Of a DNA stretch of 41,730 nt, positions 33,075-40,915 are shown in pieces. Positions within the stretch are counted from its first letter, which is position 1, and the number at the start of each line of letters is the position of its first letter. Source of the stretch: Pirellulales bacterium. GTDB taxonomy: Bacteria; Planctomycetota; Planctomycetia; Pirellulales; S012-138. The notes under the pieces are model-generated. The model searched no databases and was not told where the DNA came from. It saw nothing but the letters and a program-made list of their open reading frames with translations. Made by a program: the position numbers and the translations under genes. The stretch covers positions 1 through 41,730 of the forward strand of contig JALCBR010000035.1 in the NCBI GenBank assembly GCA_028066245.1. The letters are read 5' to 3'.

Positions 33075-34090
33075 TTTCCAGTCTTCAAAATTATGTTCGC
33101 GACACGGCATACGCGTTTGGCGAAAGCTGGAACGAATTCTGGCTCCGCCCGGCAAACCCCCGGCCCTTGGCCTATTTACGGATCGGGGTTGGGCTGTTGC
33201 TGCTGTACTGGTTTCTAACGTTCTTTCCAGATCTGACAACTTTGTTTGGGTCGAACGGACTGCTGACCGTTGATGGGGTAACGCAATGGGAACGGACTGT
33301 CTTTGCCCAACGTTTGCCGTTCTCCGATGCGTACCGCCAGGGCATGGGACCTTCGGTCAACATGTCAGTGCTCGCGTTCTGTGAGTCATCAACAGATCTC
33401 TGGGTGGCCACCAGCGTGGCGATGCTCGCCACGATTTCGCTCGTAAGCGGTGTGTACACAAGGTTCTCTTGCGTGCTGACATTGGTGATGTTTTTGTCAT
33501 TCGTCAATCGCGCACCGCTCTTGTGTGGCCCGTTTGAAGCCGTGGCCGCGATGCTCCTGTTTTACCTGGCCCTTTCACCATGCGGAGCAGTTTGTTCATT
33601 CGACCGGTGGCGCCAGCTGCGCAAGTCACCGCCATTGGAGAGCGATCCTTATGCGCGCACTCTCTGTCATGCGCCGCCGCGCTGGTCGGCGACAGTGACG
33701 CAACGTCTGATCCAGGTTCACCTTTGCGCAATCTACTTGTTTATGGCGTTGGCGCAATGGGGAGGGGGAGGAGGTGAAACTCCCTGGGCGACGGGCGAAG
33801 CCATCTGGCTGCTCGCCGCACGCCCAACTTCTGGCTTAGGCTTTGGTTGGCTCGCCAACGCGCCGGTGTTGATCGATTTCTGGACACATGGCATGTGGGT
33901 CTTCGAGTTGATCTTCCCGCTGCTGATTTGGACGAAACGGGTCAGACCGGCGTTGCTCTTCCTGGCAGGATGTGTCTGGCTGTCCTTTGCCATGCTGACC
34001 GGAATGTTCGCATTCTGTCTGTTGATGATCGTCGCTGGACTGGCATTCTGGCCCGGAGCGTCTGTTTCTCCACAAGCACTGCGTTCTTAG
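33071..34090 (+). CDS. HTTM-domain membrane protein (vitamin-K-dependent gamma-carboxylase-like)
   Basis: A 339-residue protein with six or seven hydrophobic helices, starting at TTG 33071 (the upstream frame is closed by coupling; no better start). The early segment PRPLAYLRIGVGLLLLYWFL, followed by FFPDLTTLFGSNGLLTVD, is characteristic of HTTM proteins, the superfamily that holds gamma-carboxylase. A central basic loop and a late Gly-rich insertion (AQWGGGGGETPWATGEAIW) follow. Bacterial HTTM proteins are not thought to carboxylate Glu; their substrate is unknown. It is coupled to the upstream partner by a TTGA overlap. Function is inferred at fold level only. Confidence 0.82.
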   Translation: MISSLQNYVRDTAYAFGESWNEFWLRPANPRPLAYLRIGVGLLLLYWFLTFFPDLTTLFGSNGLLTVDGVTQWERTVFAQRLPFSDAYRQGMGPSVNMSVLAFCESSTDLWVATSVAMLATISLVSGVYTRFSCVLTLVMFLSFVNRAPLLCGPFEAVAAMLLFYLALSPCGAVCSFDRWRQLRKSPPLESDPYARTLCHAPPRWSATVTQRLIQVHLCAIYLFMALAQWGGGGGETPWATGEAIWLLAARPTSGLGFGWLANAPVLIDFWTHGMWVFELIFPLLIWTKRVRPALLFLAGCVWLSFAMLTGMFAFCLLMIVAGLAFWPGASVSPQALRS

Positions 34091-34311
34091 CGCATCACCA
34101 CGCTCTTGCCCAAGGGCGCCCAGGAAGGAAACGTGCGAGATTGGCTCCTTGGCCGTCTCTCTGGTCAACGGCATCCCCTTCTCGCTAACGCACGCTGGTC
34201 ATTGTTGGTGGGCAGACGTTATGGTGATGGACGCAGTATGTGCTTGACGTGTCGCAGGACCTTCAAACAAGAATGGCTGTGTGCAGCATTTCGTTCTGAC
34301 CTCAGTTCATC

Positions 34312-35691
34312 ATGTCGCTCTTTGAACAGGAAGAAGAAAACAATCGCACGGCGGCCCAGCCGTTGGCACGGCGAATGCGTCCCAGGTCGCTGGACGAATT
34401 CGTCGGCCAACAGCATTTCCTCGGACCAGGCAAGTTGCTCCGCCGGTTGCTGGACGCCGACCGACTCTCCTCGTTGATCTTCTTTGGACCTCCCGGAACG
34501 GGGAAGACTACGCTCGCGCATTTGCTGGCGCAGGAAAGCGCCGCAACTTACACTCAGCTCAACGCCGTGACCTCAGGCGTCAAAGACTTGCGGGAGCTGC
34601 TCATAAGCGCCCAAAACCGTTTGGCGGCGGGGTCCGGCCGGACGTTGTTGTTCATCGACGAGATCCACCGCTTCAACAAAGCCCAACAAGACGTACTCCT
34701 GCCTGATGTGGAAGACGGCACTGTCATCCTTGTCGGCGCGACAACGCAAAACCCTTTCTTTGCTTTGACCAATGCATTGGTCAGCCGCAGCCAGTTGTTT
34801 CAGTTTGAGGCCCTAACGCCGGACGAAATCAAAGACTTGCTGCGGAGAGCCGCCGCCGACCGTGAACGTGGATTGGGTGCGACGGCAATCACCCTCCACG
34901 ATGATGCATTGGACTACCTGGCTGAAGTCTGCGATGGCGACGCTCGGCGAGCGCTCTCGGCGCTTGAGGTGGCCGTGCTTTCCAGTCAGGAACAATCCGT
35001 CGAACTTACGCGCGAGTTAGCCGCCGAGTCAGTGCAGCGGAAGGCTATTCAATATGATGTCACCGGCGATGAGCATTACGACGCCGCCAGTGCACTGATC
35101 AAAAGCGTGCGCGGCAGCGACGCGGATGCCGGAATCTACTGGTTGGCCCGAATGCTGGAAGGCGGTGAAGACGTCCGCTTTCTGGCTCGACGGCTGGTGA
35201 TCTTGGCCAGTGAGGACATCGGCAATGCCGACCCACACGCTCTGCCACTGGCGATTGCCACCATGCAAGCGTGCGAATTCGTGGGACTGCCGGAGTGCCA
35301 GCTTTCGTTGGCGCAAGCCGTGACATATCTCGCGCTGGCGCCCAAATCCAACGCGTCAACAACGGCGATTGCGGAGGCCAAGCAAGATCTGCGCGACGGC
35401 CGCGTGCTGCCAGTTCCCGTGCATCTGAAGGATCGGCACTACAGCGGTGCAGAGCGGTTGGGGCACGGCGAAGGTTATCATTACTCGCACAACGCTGAAG
35501 GCGGGATTGCAGCGCAGGATTACCTGGGAGTTGATCGAGAGTATTATCGGCCGGTTGGCAGGGGCTTTGAGAAAGAACTGATGTCACGGATCGAACGAAT
35601 TCGTCAGCGATTGCGATCCAAAGATGAGTCTTCACACGGCTCGGAAAGAGCTTTGCATCAAAGCAACGATGCTCCAGAGACTGACCGCTGA
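34312..35691 (+). CDS. rarA: Replication-associated recombination protein A (RarA/MgsA) AAA ATPase
   Basis: A 459-residue clamp-loader-like AAA+ protein that acts at stalled replication forks, opening dsDNA ends and working with RecA-dependent repair. Walker A is IFFGPPGTGKTTLAH (about residue 57), Walker B is TLLFIDEIHRFNKAQQD, and the sensor-1 ATTQNPFFALTNALVSRSQL region is canonical. GDARRALSALEVA holds the sensor-2 Arg. The C-terminal MgsA tetramerisation domain is present (EHYDAASALIKSVRGSDADA; DRHYSGAERLGHGEGYHY). The last 35 residues are extra and polar. Start ATG 34312. The gene is probably transcribed alone. Confidence 0.94.
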   Translation: MSLFEQEEENNRTAAQPLARRMRPRSLDEFVGQQHFLGPGKLLRRLLDADRLSSLIFFGPPGTGKTTLAHLLAQESAATYTQLNAVTSGVKDLRELLISAQNRLAAGSGRTLLFIDEIHRFNKAQQDVLLPDVEDGTVILVGATTQNPFFALTNALVSRSQLFQFEALTPDEIKDLLRRAAADRERGLGATAITLHDDALDYLAEVCDGDARRALSALEVAVLSSQEQSVELTRELAAESVQRKAIQYDVTGDEHYDAASALIKSVRGSDADAGIYWLARMLEGGEDVRFLARRLVILASEDIGNADPHALPLAIATMQACEFVGLPECQLSLAQAVTYLALAPKSNASTTAIAEAKQDLRDGRVLPVPVHLKDRHYSGAERLGHGEGYHYSHNAEGGIAAQDYLGVDREYYRPVGRGFEKELMSRIERIRQRLRSKDESSHGSERALHQSNDAPETDR

Positions 35692-35723
35692 AGACGATTT
35701 CTTGATCGAAAGGGAAAGCACAA

Positions 35724-36380
35724 GTGCCCTGGTACTATCAGCACGGTGAAGGAGAGATTGTTGGCCCGGTTTCGCTGGAAGCATTGCGAGAATTGGCCCA
35801 GCGGGGAGATGTTGACGGCAACACACAGGTTGGCTTTGCCGATAACGAAGATCAACCTACTGAGTGGCAGCTTGCGCATTTCGTGAGTGATCTGGAGTTG
35901 CCAAGATCGAGCATTCCGAAAGTGCCTCGTCCTCCCCAACTGCCTTCACAACGGATTTCTCAAGATGACCCGTTGCTGCAAGGTTCTGTTCGTCAGCAGC
36001 AGCAACCAATCTCTGTTCCCCAGTCCGCCGGTGTCGGGGTTCTGCCAATTCTGGCACTGGTCGCTGGCATAATCGCATTTCTTGTCGGCGGCGTTGCGAT
36101 GGCTTTCGAGCTGCTCACCAGCCTTGAAACCGTTGGGGTCGATGGGATCTTCGTGTGGATGTCGCAATACTCAGTTGTGGTTGTCTTCGCGGGAATTCTG
36201 ATGGTGATCATCGGGCTGTTGTGTGAGCTTGTGAGAGTCAATCGAGCACTCCTGGTCGCAGCTCGACGTCAGCTGGCATCACATGAACAATCGGCTGTGG
36301 GTAACGCGCCCGTACAGGTTCAGCAAAAGCAAAGTCAGAACCAATTCCCACCACCCGGCAAGAAACACCCGTTGGATTGA
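35724..36380 (+). CDS. GYF_2-domain membrane protein
   Basis: A 218-residue protein starting at GTG 35724 with AGGGAAAG just upstream. The first 55 residues are a GYF_2 domain (PWYYQHGEGEIVGPVSLEAL, then a second W near residue 48), which in other systems binds proline-rich ligands. A Pro/Gln linker follows, then two hydrophobic helices (VGVLPILALVAGIIAFLVGG; YSVVVVFAGILMVIIGLLC) and a Gln-rich tail. Such GYF proteins are abundant in planctomycetes. It starts 33 bp after the rarA stop and is followed by the pterin-synthesis genes; the stop is 92 bp before the DHPS-like start. Its role is unknown. Confidence 0.8.
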   Translation: MPWYYQHGEGEIVGPVSLEALRELAQRGDVDGNTQVGFADNEDQPTEWQLAHFVSDLELPRSSIPKVPRPPQLPSQRISQDDPLLQGSVRQQQQPISVPQSAGVGVLPILALVAGIIAFLVGGVAMAFELLTSLETVGVDGIFVWMSQYSVVVVFAGILMVIIGLLCELVRVNRALLVAARRQLASHEQSAVGNAPVQVQQKQSQNQFPPPGKKHPLD

Positions 36381-36472
36381 GGAAGATACAGCAACTTGAA
36401 CATGCCGGTGATCCTTACGGCGTCTTTTTGACGGCAGCTATTACAGCGGGCATCTTGCCGATCTTGCCCTCC

Positions 36473-37906
36473 ATGTCTCAAGAGCACATCCATTTTGTCA
36501 CAGGGCGTCTCGCGGAGCCTTCCCTCCGCGCTGTGTTGCAGCCACTGGCGTCGGCAGTCGGCTTTGAGTATTCGTTGAGCGTCCTCAATATCACCGTAGC
36601 AGCGCTCCTGACGACCGATTGGATTGCCCCCCGGCTGCAACCACCTGTTGCATCTAACCGGATCCTGTTGCCAGGCTATTGCCGTGGCGACACCAGCACC
36701 TTGGTGGAAAAGTTTCGTTGCCCAGTAGAATTTGGCCCCAAAGATCTGCGTGAGCTGCCCACGTATTTTCAACAGGCAAGCATGGACCAGCTCAACGGCT
36801 ACGACATTGAAATTATTGCTGAGATCAACCATTGTCCTCAGCTCTCAATGGCTGAAGTCCTGGCGGAAGCGGCACGGTTACAGTCTGCCGGCGCCAATGT
36901 GATCGATGTCGGCTGCGAGCCCGGAAACACGTGGAGCGGAGTTGGCGAATGCGTGAAGGAGCTTCGCGACGCAGGATATCGAGTCTCGATCGACAGCCTG
37001 AACCCCAAAGAGATCAGCGCAGCAGCGAGTGCCGGCGCCGAGTTGGTGTTATCTGTCAATTCCAGCAATCGTGCTTCGGCAAGTGGTTGGGGCTGCGAGG
37101 TCGTCGCAATTCCTGATGATCCCAGCGATTTAAATTCTCTCGACGAGACTTGGGGATTTCTCACACAAAGGAACATTCCCACGCGAATCGATCCCGTACT
37201 GGAGCCGATCGGATTTGGGTTTGCGCGCAGTTTGGAGAGATATCTTGAAGCCCGCCGACGCTGGCCCCAGGCGGAAATGATGATGGGGATTGGCAACCTG
37301 ACTGAGTTGACCGATGTCGATTCTGCTGGCGTGAATGTCACGTTGTTGGGATTTTGCCAGGAGCTGGAAATCCGTAGCGTGCTGACCACGCAAGTCATCA
37401 ATTGGGCTCAGTCAGCCGTGGCAGAATGTGACCTCGCCCGACGGCTGGTCTTTCAAGCCATTAAAGCTCGTGTGCTGCCCAAACACACAGCGCCTCAGTT
37501 GATCATGCTTCGCGACCCCAAGTTATTGCGGGCAGCGGATGCGGAGTTGGCCGAGATGGCCGCCAGGCTCAAGGACAACAACTACCGAATCCTGCTAAGT
37601 GAAAGTGGCGAAATCCACCTGCTGGCTGCCGGCATCCACCTGCGAGGAACCAACCCGTACGTCATCATGCAGCAGTTGTTTGACCGTGGACCAAGCAACT
37701 TGGATTCGGCACACTCGTTCTACCTAGGCTATGAAATGGCCAAAGCCGTGACCGCGCTGACGCTCGGCAAGAATTATGAACAGGATGAAGCATTGAATTG
37801 GGGACTGTTGACACAGGCAGAAAGTGTAAAACGATTGAGTCTTGATCACCAACCGAGACGACTGGGAAGCAAGTCTCGGCAAACACGCGGAGAGCAGGAC
37901 TCATGA
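36473..37906 (+). CDS. Dihydropteroate synthase-like protein of the H4MPT cofactor cluster
   Basis: A 477-residue protein from ATG 36473; the frame is open further to 36377, but the family begins at EHIHFVTGRLAEPSLRAVL. The TIM-barrel part contains IIAEINHCPQLSMAEVLAEA and AGANVIDVGCEPGNTW, echoing the dihydropteroate synthase motif for the pterin site, and further on GYRVSIDSL. Homologues of this type are found in bacterial H4MPT-linked C1-transfer clusters and in archaea; their precise step is unproven, but a role in joining or modifying the pterin/arylamine parts is likely. It overlaps pabB by ATGA (37903-37906). The context with PabA, PabB and MptG strongly supports H4MPT synthesis. Confidence 0.8.
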   Translation: MSQEHIHFVTGRLAEPSLRAVLQPLASAVGFEYSLSVLNITVAALLTTDWIAPRLQPPVASNRILLPGYCRGDTSTLVEKFRCPVEFGPKDLRELPTYFQQASMDQLNGYDIEIIAEINHCPQLSMAEVLAEAARLQSAGANVIDVGCEPGNTWSGVGECVKELRDAGYRVSIDSLNPKEISAAASAGAELVLSVNSSNRASASGWGCEVVAIPDDPSDLNSLDETWGFLTQRNIPTRIDPVLEPIGFGFARSLERYLEARRRWPQAEMMMGIGNLTELTDVDSAGVNVTLLGFCQELEIRSVLTTQVINWAQSAVAECDLARRLVFQAIKARVLPKHTAPQLIMLRDPKLLRAADAELAEMAARLKDNNYRILLSESGEIHLLAAGIHLRGTNPYVIMQQLFDRGPSNLDSAHSFYLGYEMAKAVTALTLGKNYEQDEALNWGLLTQAESVKRLSLDHQPRRLGSKSRQTRGEQDS

Positions 37907-39381
37907 CGGTTCAGCGTCATCAGCCCGAATCACGCGGCGCCACTGAGCAGAGTTTTCCCGGATTCGTCCAAGAACTGCGCCCAGCGCCTCAGGCAGAAGA
38001 TTTGCTTGAGTGTTTTGCCCAACTGCCGCATTGCGTGTTCTTTGATAGCGCATTGCGTCATCAGCGGCTGGGTAAATACTCATTTCTCGCCGCGGATCCA
38101 TTTGCGTTCATCACGGCGAATGCGGATCAGTCGCACGCCGCCAAAATGGATGCATGGGAAAAGCTACAAATGGCTTTGGCTAAGTTTGCTTCGCCTGCGA
38201 TCACCGATTTGCCGCCTTTTCAGGGAGGCGCCGCTGGCGTTCTGTCTTATGAGCTGGGAAGCCTTTGGGAGCGGGTTCCCCTTCCAAGGTATAACGAGTT
38301 CAAAACGCCATCACTGGCGATCGGCTTATATGACGTCGTCTTGGCCTTTGATCATTTGCGCGACCAAGCGTGGCTGATCTCGCAGGGATTTCCCGAAACC
38401 GATTCGGCAGCCCGTGCTCAACGTGCGCATGCCAGGGGTAGGGAATTTCTTCAGTTGATCCAAGGGCGGAAACTCGGCGCAAAAGCCAAGCGAGCAGAGA
38501 AACCATCCCTGCTTTCTGGTAATCAGCTTGCGCCGCAGTTTCCCATAGGGCAAAGCGGAAAGTTGACAAGCAATTTCTCAAAGGAAAGGTATTTACACGC
38601 TGTCCAACAGGCGATTGACTACATCTTTGCCGGTGACATCTTTCAGGTGAATCTCTCGCAACGACTGTTGCATCCTGCCACGCTGTCAGGCGTTGAACTC
38701 TACGCCAGGCTGCGGCGGACCAATCCAGCGACCTTCGCAGGCTACTTTGATGGAGGGAGCTTTGAGATCATCAGCGCGTCGCCGGAAAGATTCCTGTCGA
38801 TCACTGGCGGTGACGTCGAGGCTCGACCAATCAAAGGCACCCGTGGCCGCCACCGAGCGCCGGAAGCTGACCTGTTCGCTGGAAGCGAACTGCAAGCCAG
38901 CGAAAAGGATCGCGCGGAAAACGTCATGATCGTTGATCTGTTGCGAAATGATCTCTCTCGTGTTTGCGAACCCGAAAGCGTGCAGGTGACACAGCTCTGT
39001 CAATTGGAGACCTATCAATACGTCAAGCATCTGGTGTCGGCCATTCGCGGCCGTCTGCGCCCTGAATTTTCACCGCTTGATTTACTAGCCGCCTCATTTC
39101 CAGGAGGTTCGATTACGGGAGCGCCCAAGGTTCGGGCGATGGAGATCATCGCGGAGTTGGAGCCGACTGCGCGGGAGTCGTACTGCGGATCGCTGGGTTA
39201 CATTGGGTTTGACGGCGCGATGGATACCAGCATCTTGATTCGTACGATCTCCGCCTCGCACGGCTGGTGGCAATTGCCTGTTGGCGGCGGTATCGTGGCT
39301 CAGAGCGATCCGCTGAAGGAATACGAGGAAACCTGGCACAAAGCCCAAGGCTTACTGCACGCGCTCGACCAATTCCCATAG
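37903..39381 (+). CDS. pabB: Aminodeoxychorismate synthase component I
   Basis: A 492-residue chorismate-utilising enzyme. It joins ammonia (from PabA) to chorismate to give 4-amino-4-deoxychorismate, the precursor of p-aminobenzoate. The active-site segment is EARPIKGTRGR, where Lys in PIKGT marks PabB (TrpE has PIAGT). SASPERFLS, AENVMIVDLLRNDLSRVC and FPGGSITGAPKVRAMEII are the other conserved blocks, and GGGIVAQSDPLKEYEETW is the C-terminal one. The start ATG overlaps the stop of the DHPS-like gene. In this setting its product probably serves both folate and H4MPT synthesis. No lyase (PabC) is in the window. Confidence 0.94.
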   Translation: MTVQRHQPESRGATEQSFPGFVQELRPAPQAEDLLECFAQLPHCVFFDSALRHQRLGKYSFLAADPFAFITANADQSHAAKMDAWEKLQMALAKFASPAITDLPPFQGGAAGVLSYELGSLWERVPLPRYNEFKTPSLAIGLYDVVLAFDHLRDQAWLISQGFPETDSAARAQRAHARGREFLQLIQGRKLGAKAKRAEKPSLLSGNQLAPQFPIGQSGKLTSNFSKERYLHAVQQAIDYIFAGDIFQVNLSQRLLHPATLSGVELYARLRRTNPATFAGYFDGGSFEIISASPERFLSITGGDVEARPIKGTRGRHRAPEADLFAGSELQASEKDRAENVMIVDLLRNDLSRVCEPESVQVTQLCQLETYQYVKHLVSAIRGRLRPEFSPLDLLAASFPGGSITGAPKVRAMEIIAELEPTARESYCGSLGYIGFDGAMDTSILIRTISASHGWWQLPVGGGIVAQSDPLKEYEETWHKAQGLLHALDQFP

Positions 39382-39548
39382 CGAGCAACGCAGCAATTGT
39401 GCAGAGCATTCGAATGACGGAACACCCCGTCAAGCGGCGGATGGACACGCGTGCTATCGCCATGTAGAACCGATTTCCGCACTCCGCCGTTTCGGCAATC
39501 GGTGGTCTTCGCACCGCACAATGCATGGCGTCTATCCGGTAAATTGGC

Positions 39549-40211
39549 TTGATCCTGTTGATCGACAATTACGACAGCTTCGCCCACAACCTTGCACGGT
39601 ACTTTGTGCGATTGGGCCACGAGACGCGTGTGGTCCGCAATGATATGATCAGCGCTCGCGACGTCAAGGACATGTCTCCGCAGGCCGTTGTGCTCTCACC
39701 CGGACCATGTGGTCCGGCAGATGCAGGCAGTTGCATTGACGTCGTACGTGCGTGCTGGCGAGAACTCCCGATCCTTGGTGTTTGTCTGGGGCATCAAGCC
39801 ATTGCGGCAGCGTTTGCCGGGAAGATTGAACGAGCGCCTCAACCGTGGCATGGTCGCAGTTCCACAATCGTTCATAAACAAACAGGCGTTTTTGCCAACT
39901 TGCCCAATCCACTCGAAGTTGGGCGATATCACTCATTAGCGGTTGCCAAAGGATCGCTACCTGCGGAGATGCACGTCACGGCCCACACGGCCGATGGTGA
40001 AATCATGGCGATCCAGCACACGGCGCGACCGCTGGTGGGTCTCCAATTTCATCCAGAATCAGTTCTGACCGAACATGGGCGAGAAATCCTCGCGAACTTC
40101 TTGCGAATGTCTGGGCTGCCTGTCACGCAGGAGAGTGGATCACCGGAAGTTTTGAGTGAGCCGGCTCCTGAGTCCCGGCTCGCGCGGGATGGAGCGCCCG
40201 TCAGTTTCTGA
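39549..40211 (+). CDS. pabA: Aminodeoxychorismate synthase glutamine amidotransferase
   Basis: A 220-residue class I glutamine amidotransferase. It hydrolyses glutamine and passes ammonia to PabB. Typical blocks are ILLIDNYDSFAHNLARYF, VVLSPGPCGPADAG, PILGVCLGHQAIAAAFAG (nucleophile Cys) and the HPES end (LQFHPESVLTEHG). The only usable start is TTG 39549, because a stop lies at 39540-39542 in this frame. It follows pabB by 167 bp. PabA and TrpG cannot be separated with certainty, but the neighbours favour p-aminobenzoate synthesis. The tail after residue 190 is variable. Confidence 0.92.
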   Translation: MILLIDNYDSFAHNLARYFVRLGHETRVVRNDMISARDVKDMSPQAVVLSPGPCGPADAGSCIDVVRACWRELPILGVCLGHQAIAAAFAGKIERAPQPWHGRSSTIVHKQTGVFANLPNPLEVGRYHSLAVAKGSLPAEMHVTAHTADGEIMAIQHTARPLVGLQFHPESVLTEHGREILANFLRMSGLPVTQESGSPEVLSEPAPESRLARDGAPVSF

Positions 40212-40261
40212 TATGACAAGCTGATCGTACCACACCTTCCAACACCAAGTAACCGCTTGTC

Positions 40262-40882
40262 ATGACAACGCCGCTTTCCTGGCCGATTTGTGAAGGTCTC
40301 GTTGTGACGGATAACGAATCCGGCCAGCCACATCTCGCGGTGATGGGACCGGCGATCTCGCCTGACGAAGCAAATCTCACCTTGCGGCCCTTTCGGACTT
40401 CGACGACGTATCACCATTTGCAACGAAAACGCCATGGCGTTTTTCACGTGACCGATGACGTGGAACTTTTGGTGCGAGCCGTCACCGGCGAATGCGCGGA
40501 GGCTCCGAAATTTGAACGCACGCCCGGAGGATCCGGGTGGTTGCTGCCAACGGCATGCCGCTGGATGGAGTTTGAAGTCACGGAGATTGATGACTCACGG
40601 CAGCGATCCGTCATGCAGGCGCGTGTGGTTTCAGCCCAGTGGCTGCGAAACTTCTTTGGTTTCAATCGTGCGAAGCATGCCGTCATTGAGGGAGCCATTC
40701 TTGCGACTCGCCTCGGATTACTTGACGCGGCGTACATTCACGAAGAATTGGCGCGGTTGGCCCCATTGGTCGAGAAGACAGGCACGGAAGTGGAGCATCG
40801 AGCCTTTGATCTGCTGCGCGAGTTTGTCGTCAAAAACACTTGCGAGACGGAACTTGGTCAGCGTGTCAACGTTTCGCGCTAG
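40262..40882 (+). CDS. DUF447-family protein of the H4MPT cluster
   Basis: A 206-residue protein. ICEGLVVTDNESGQPHLAVMG, the central NLTLRPFRTSTTYHHLQRKRHG and GVFHVTDDVELLVRAV, and the CRWMEFEVTEIDDS region give the flavoprotein-like split-barrel pattern of DUF447 (longer runs abbreviated: LTLRPFRTSTTYHHL). Members recur in archaeal and bacterial H4MPT-linked C1 clusters, next to RFAP synthase. The C-terminal AAYIHEELARLAPLVEKTG helix is characteristic. It begins at ATG 40262, 50 bp after pabA, and is followed 33 bp later by mptG, so it is part of the operon. A step in pterin cofactor synthesis or protection is likely, but unproven. Confidence 0.82.
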   Translation: MTTPLSWPICEGLVVTDNESGQPHLAVMGPAISPDEANLTLRPFRTSTTYHHLQRKRHGVFHVTDDVELLVRAVTGECAEAPKFERTPGGSGWLLPTACRWMEFEVTEIDDSRQRSVMQARVVSAQWLRNFFGFNRAKHAVIEGAILATRLGLLDAAYIHEELARLAPLVEKTGTEVEHRAFDLLREFVVKNTCETELGQRVNVSR

Positions 40883-40915
40883 CGCGGTGGCTCAGAGGTT
40901 CGATCGAGACCGTCC

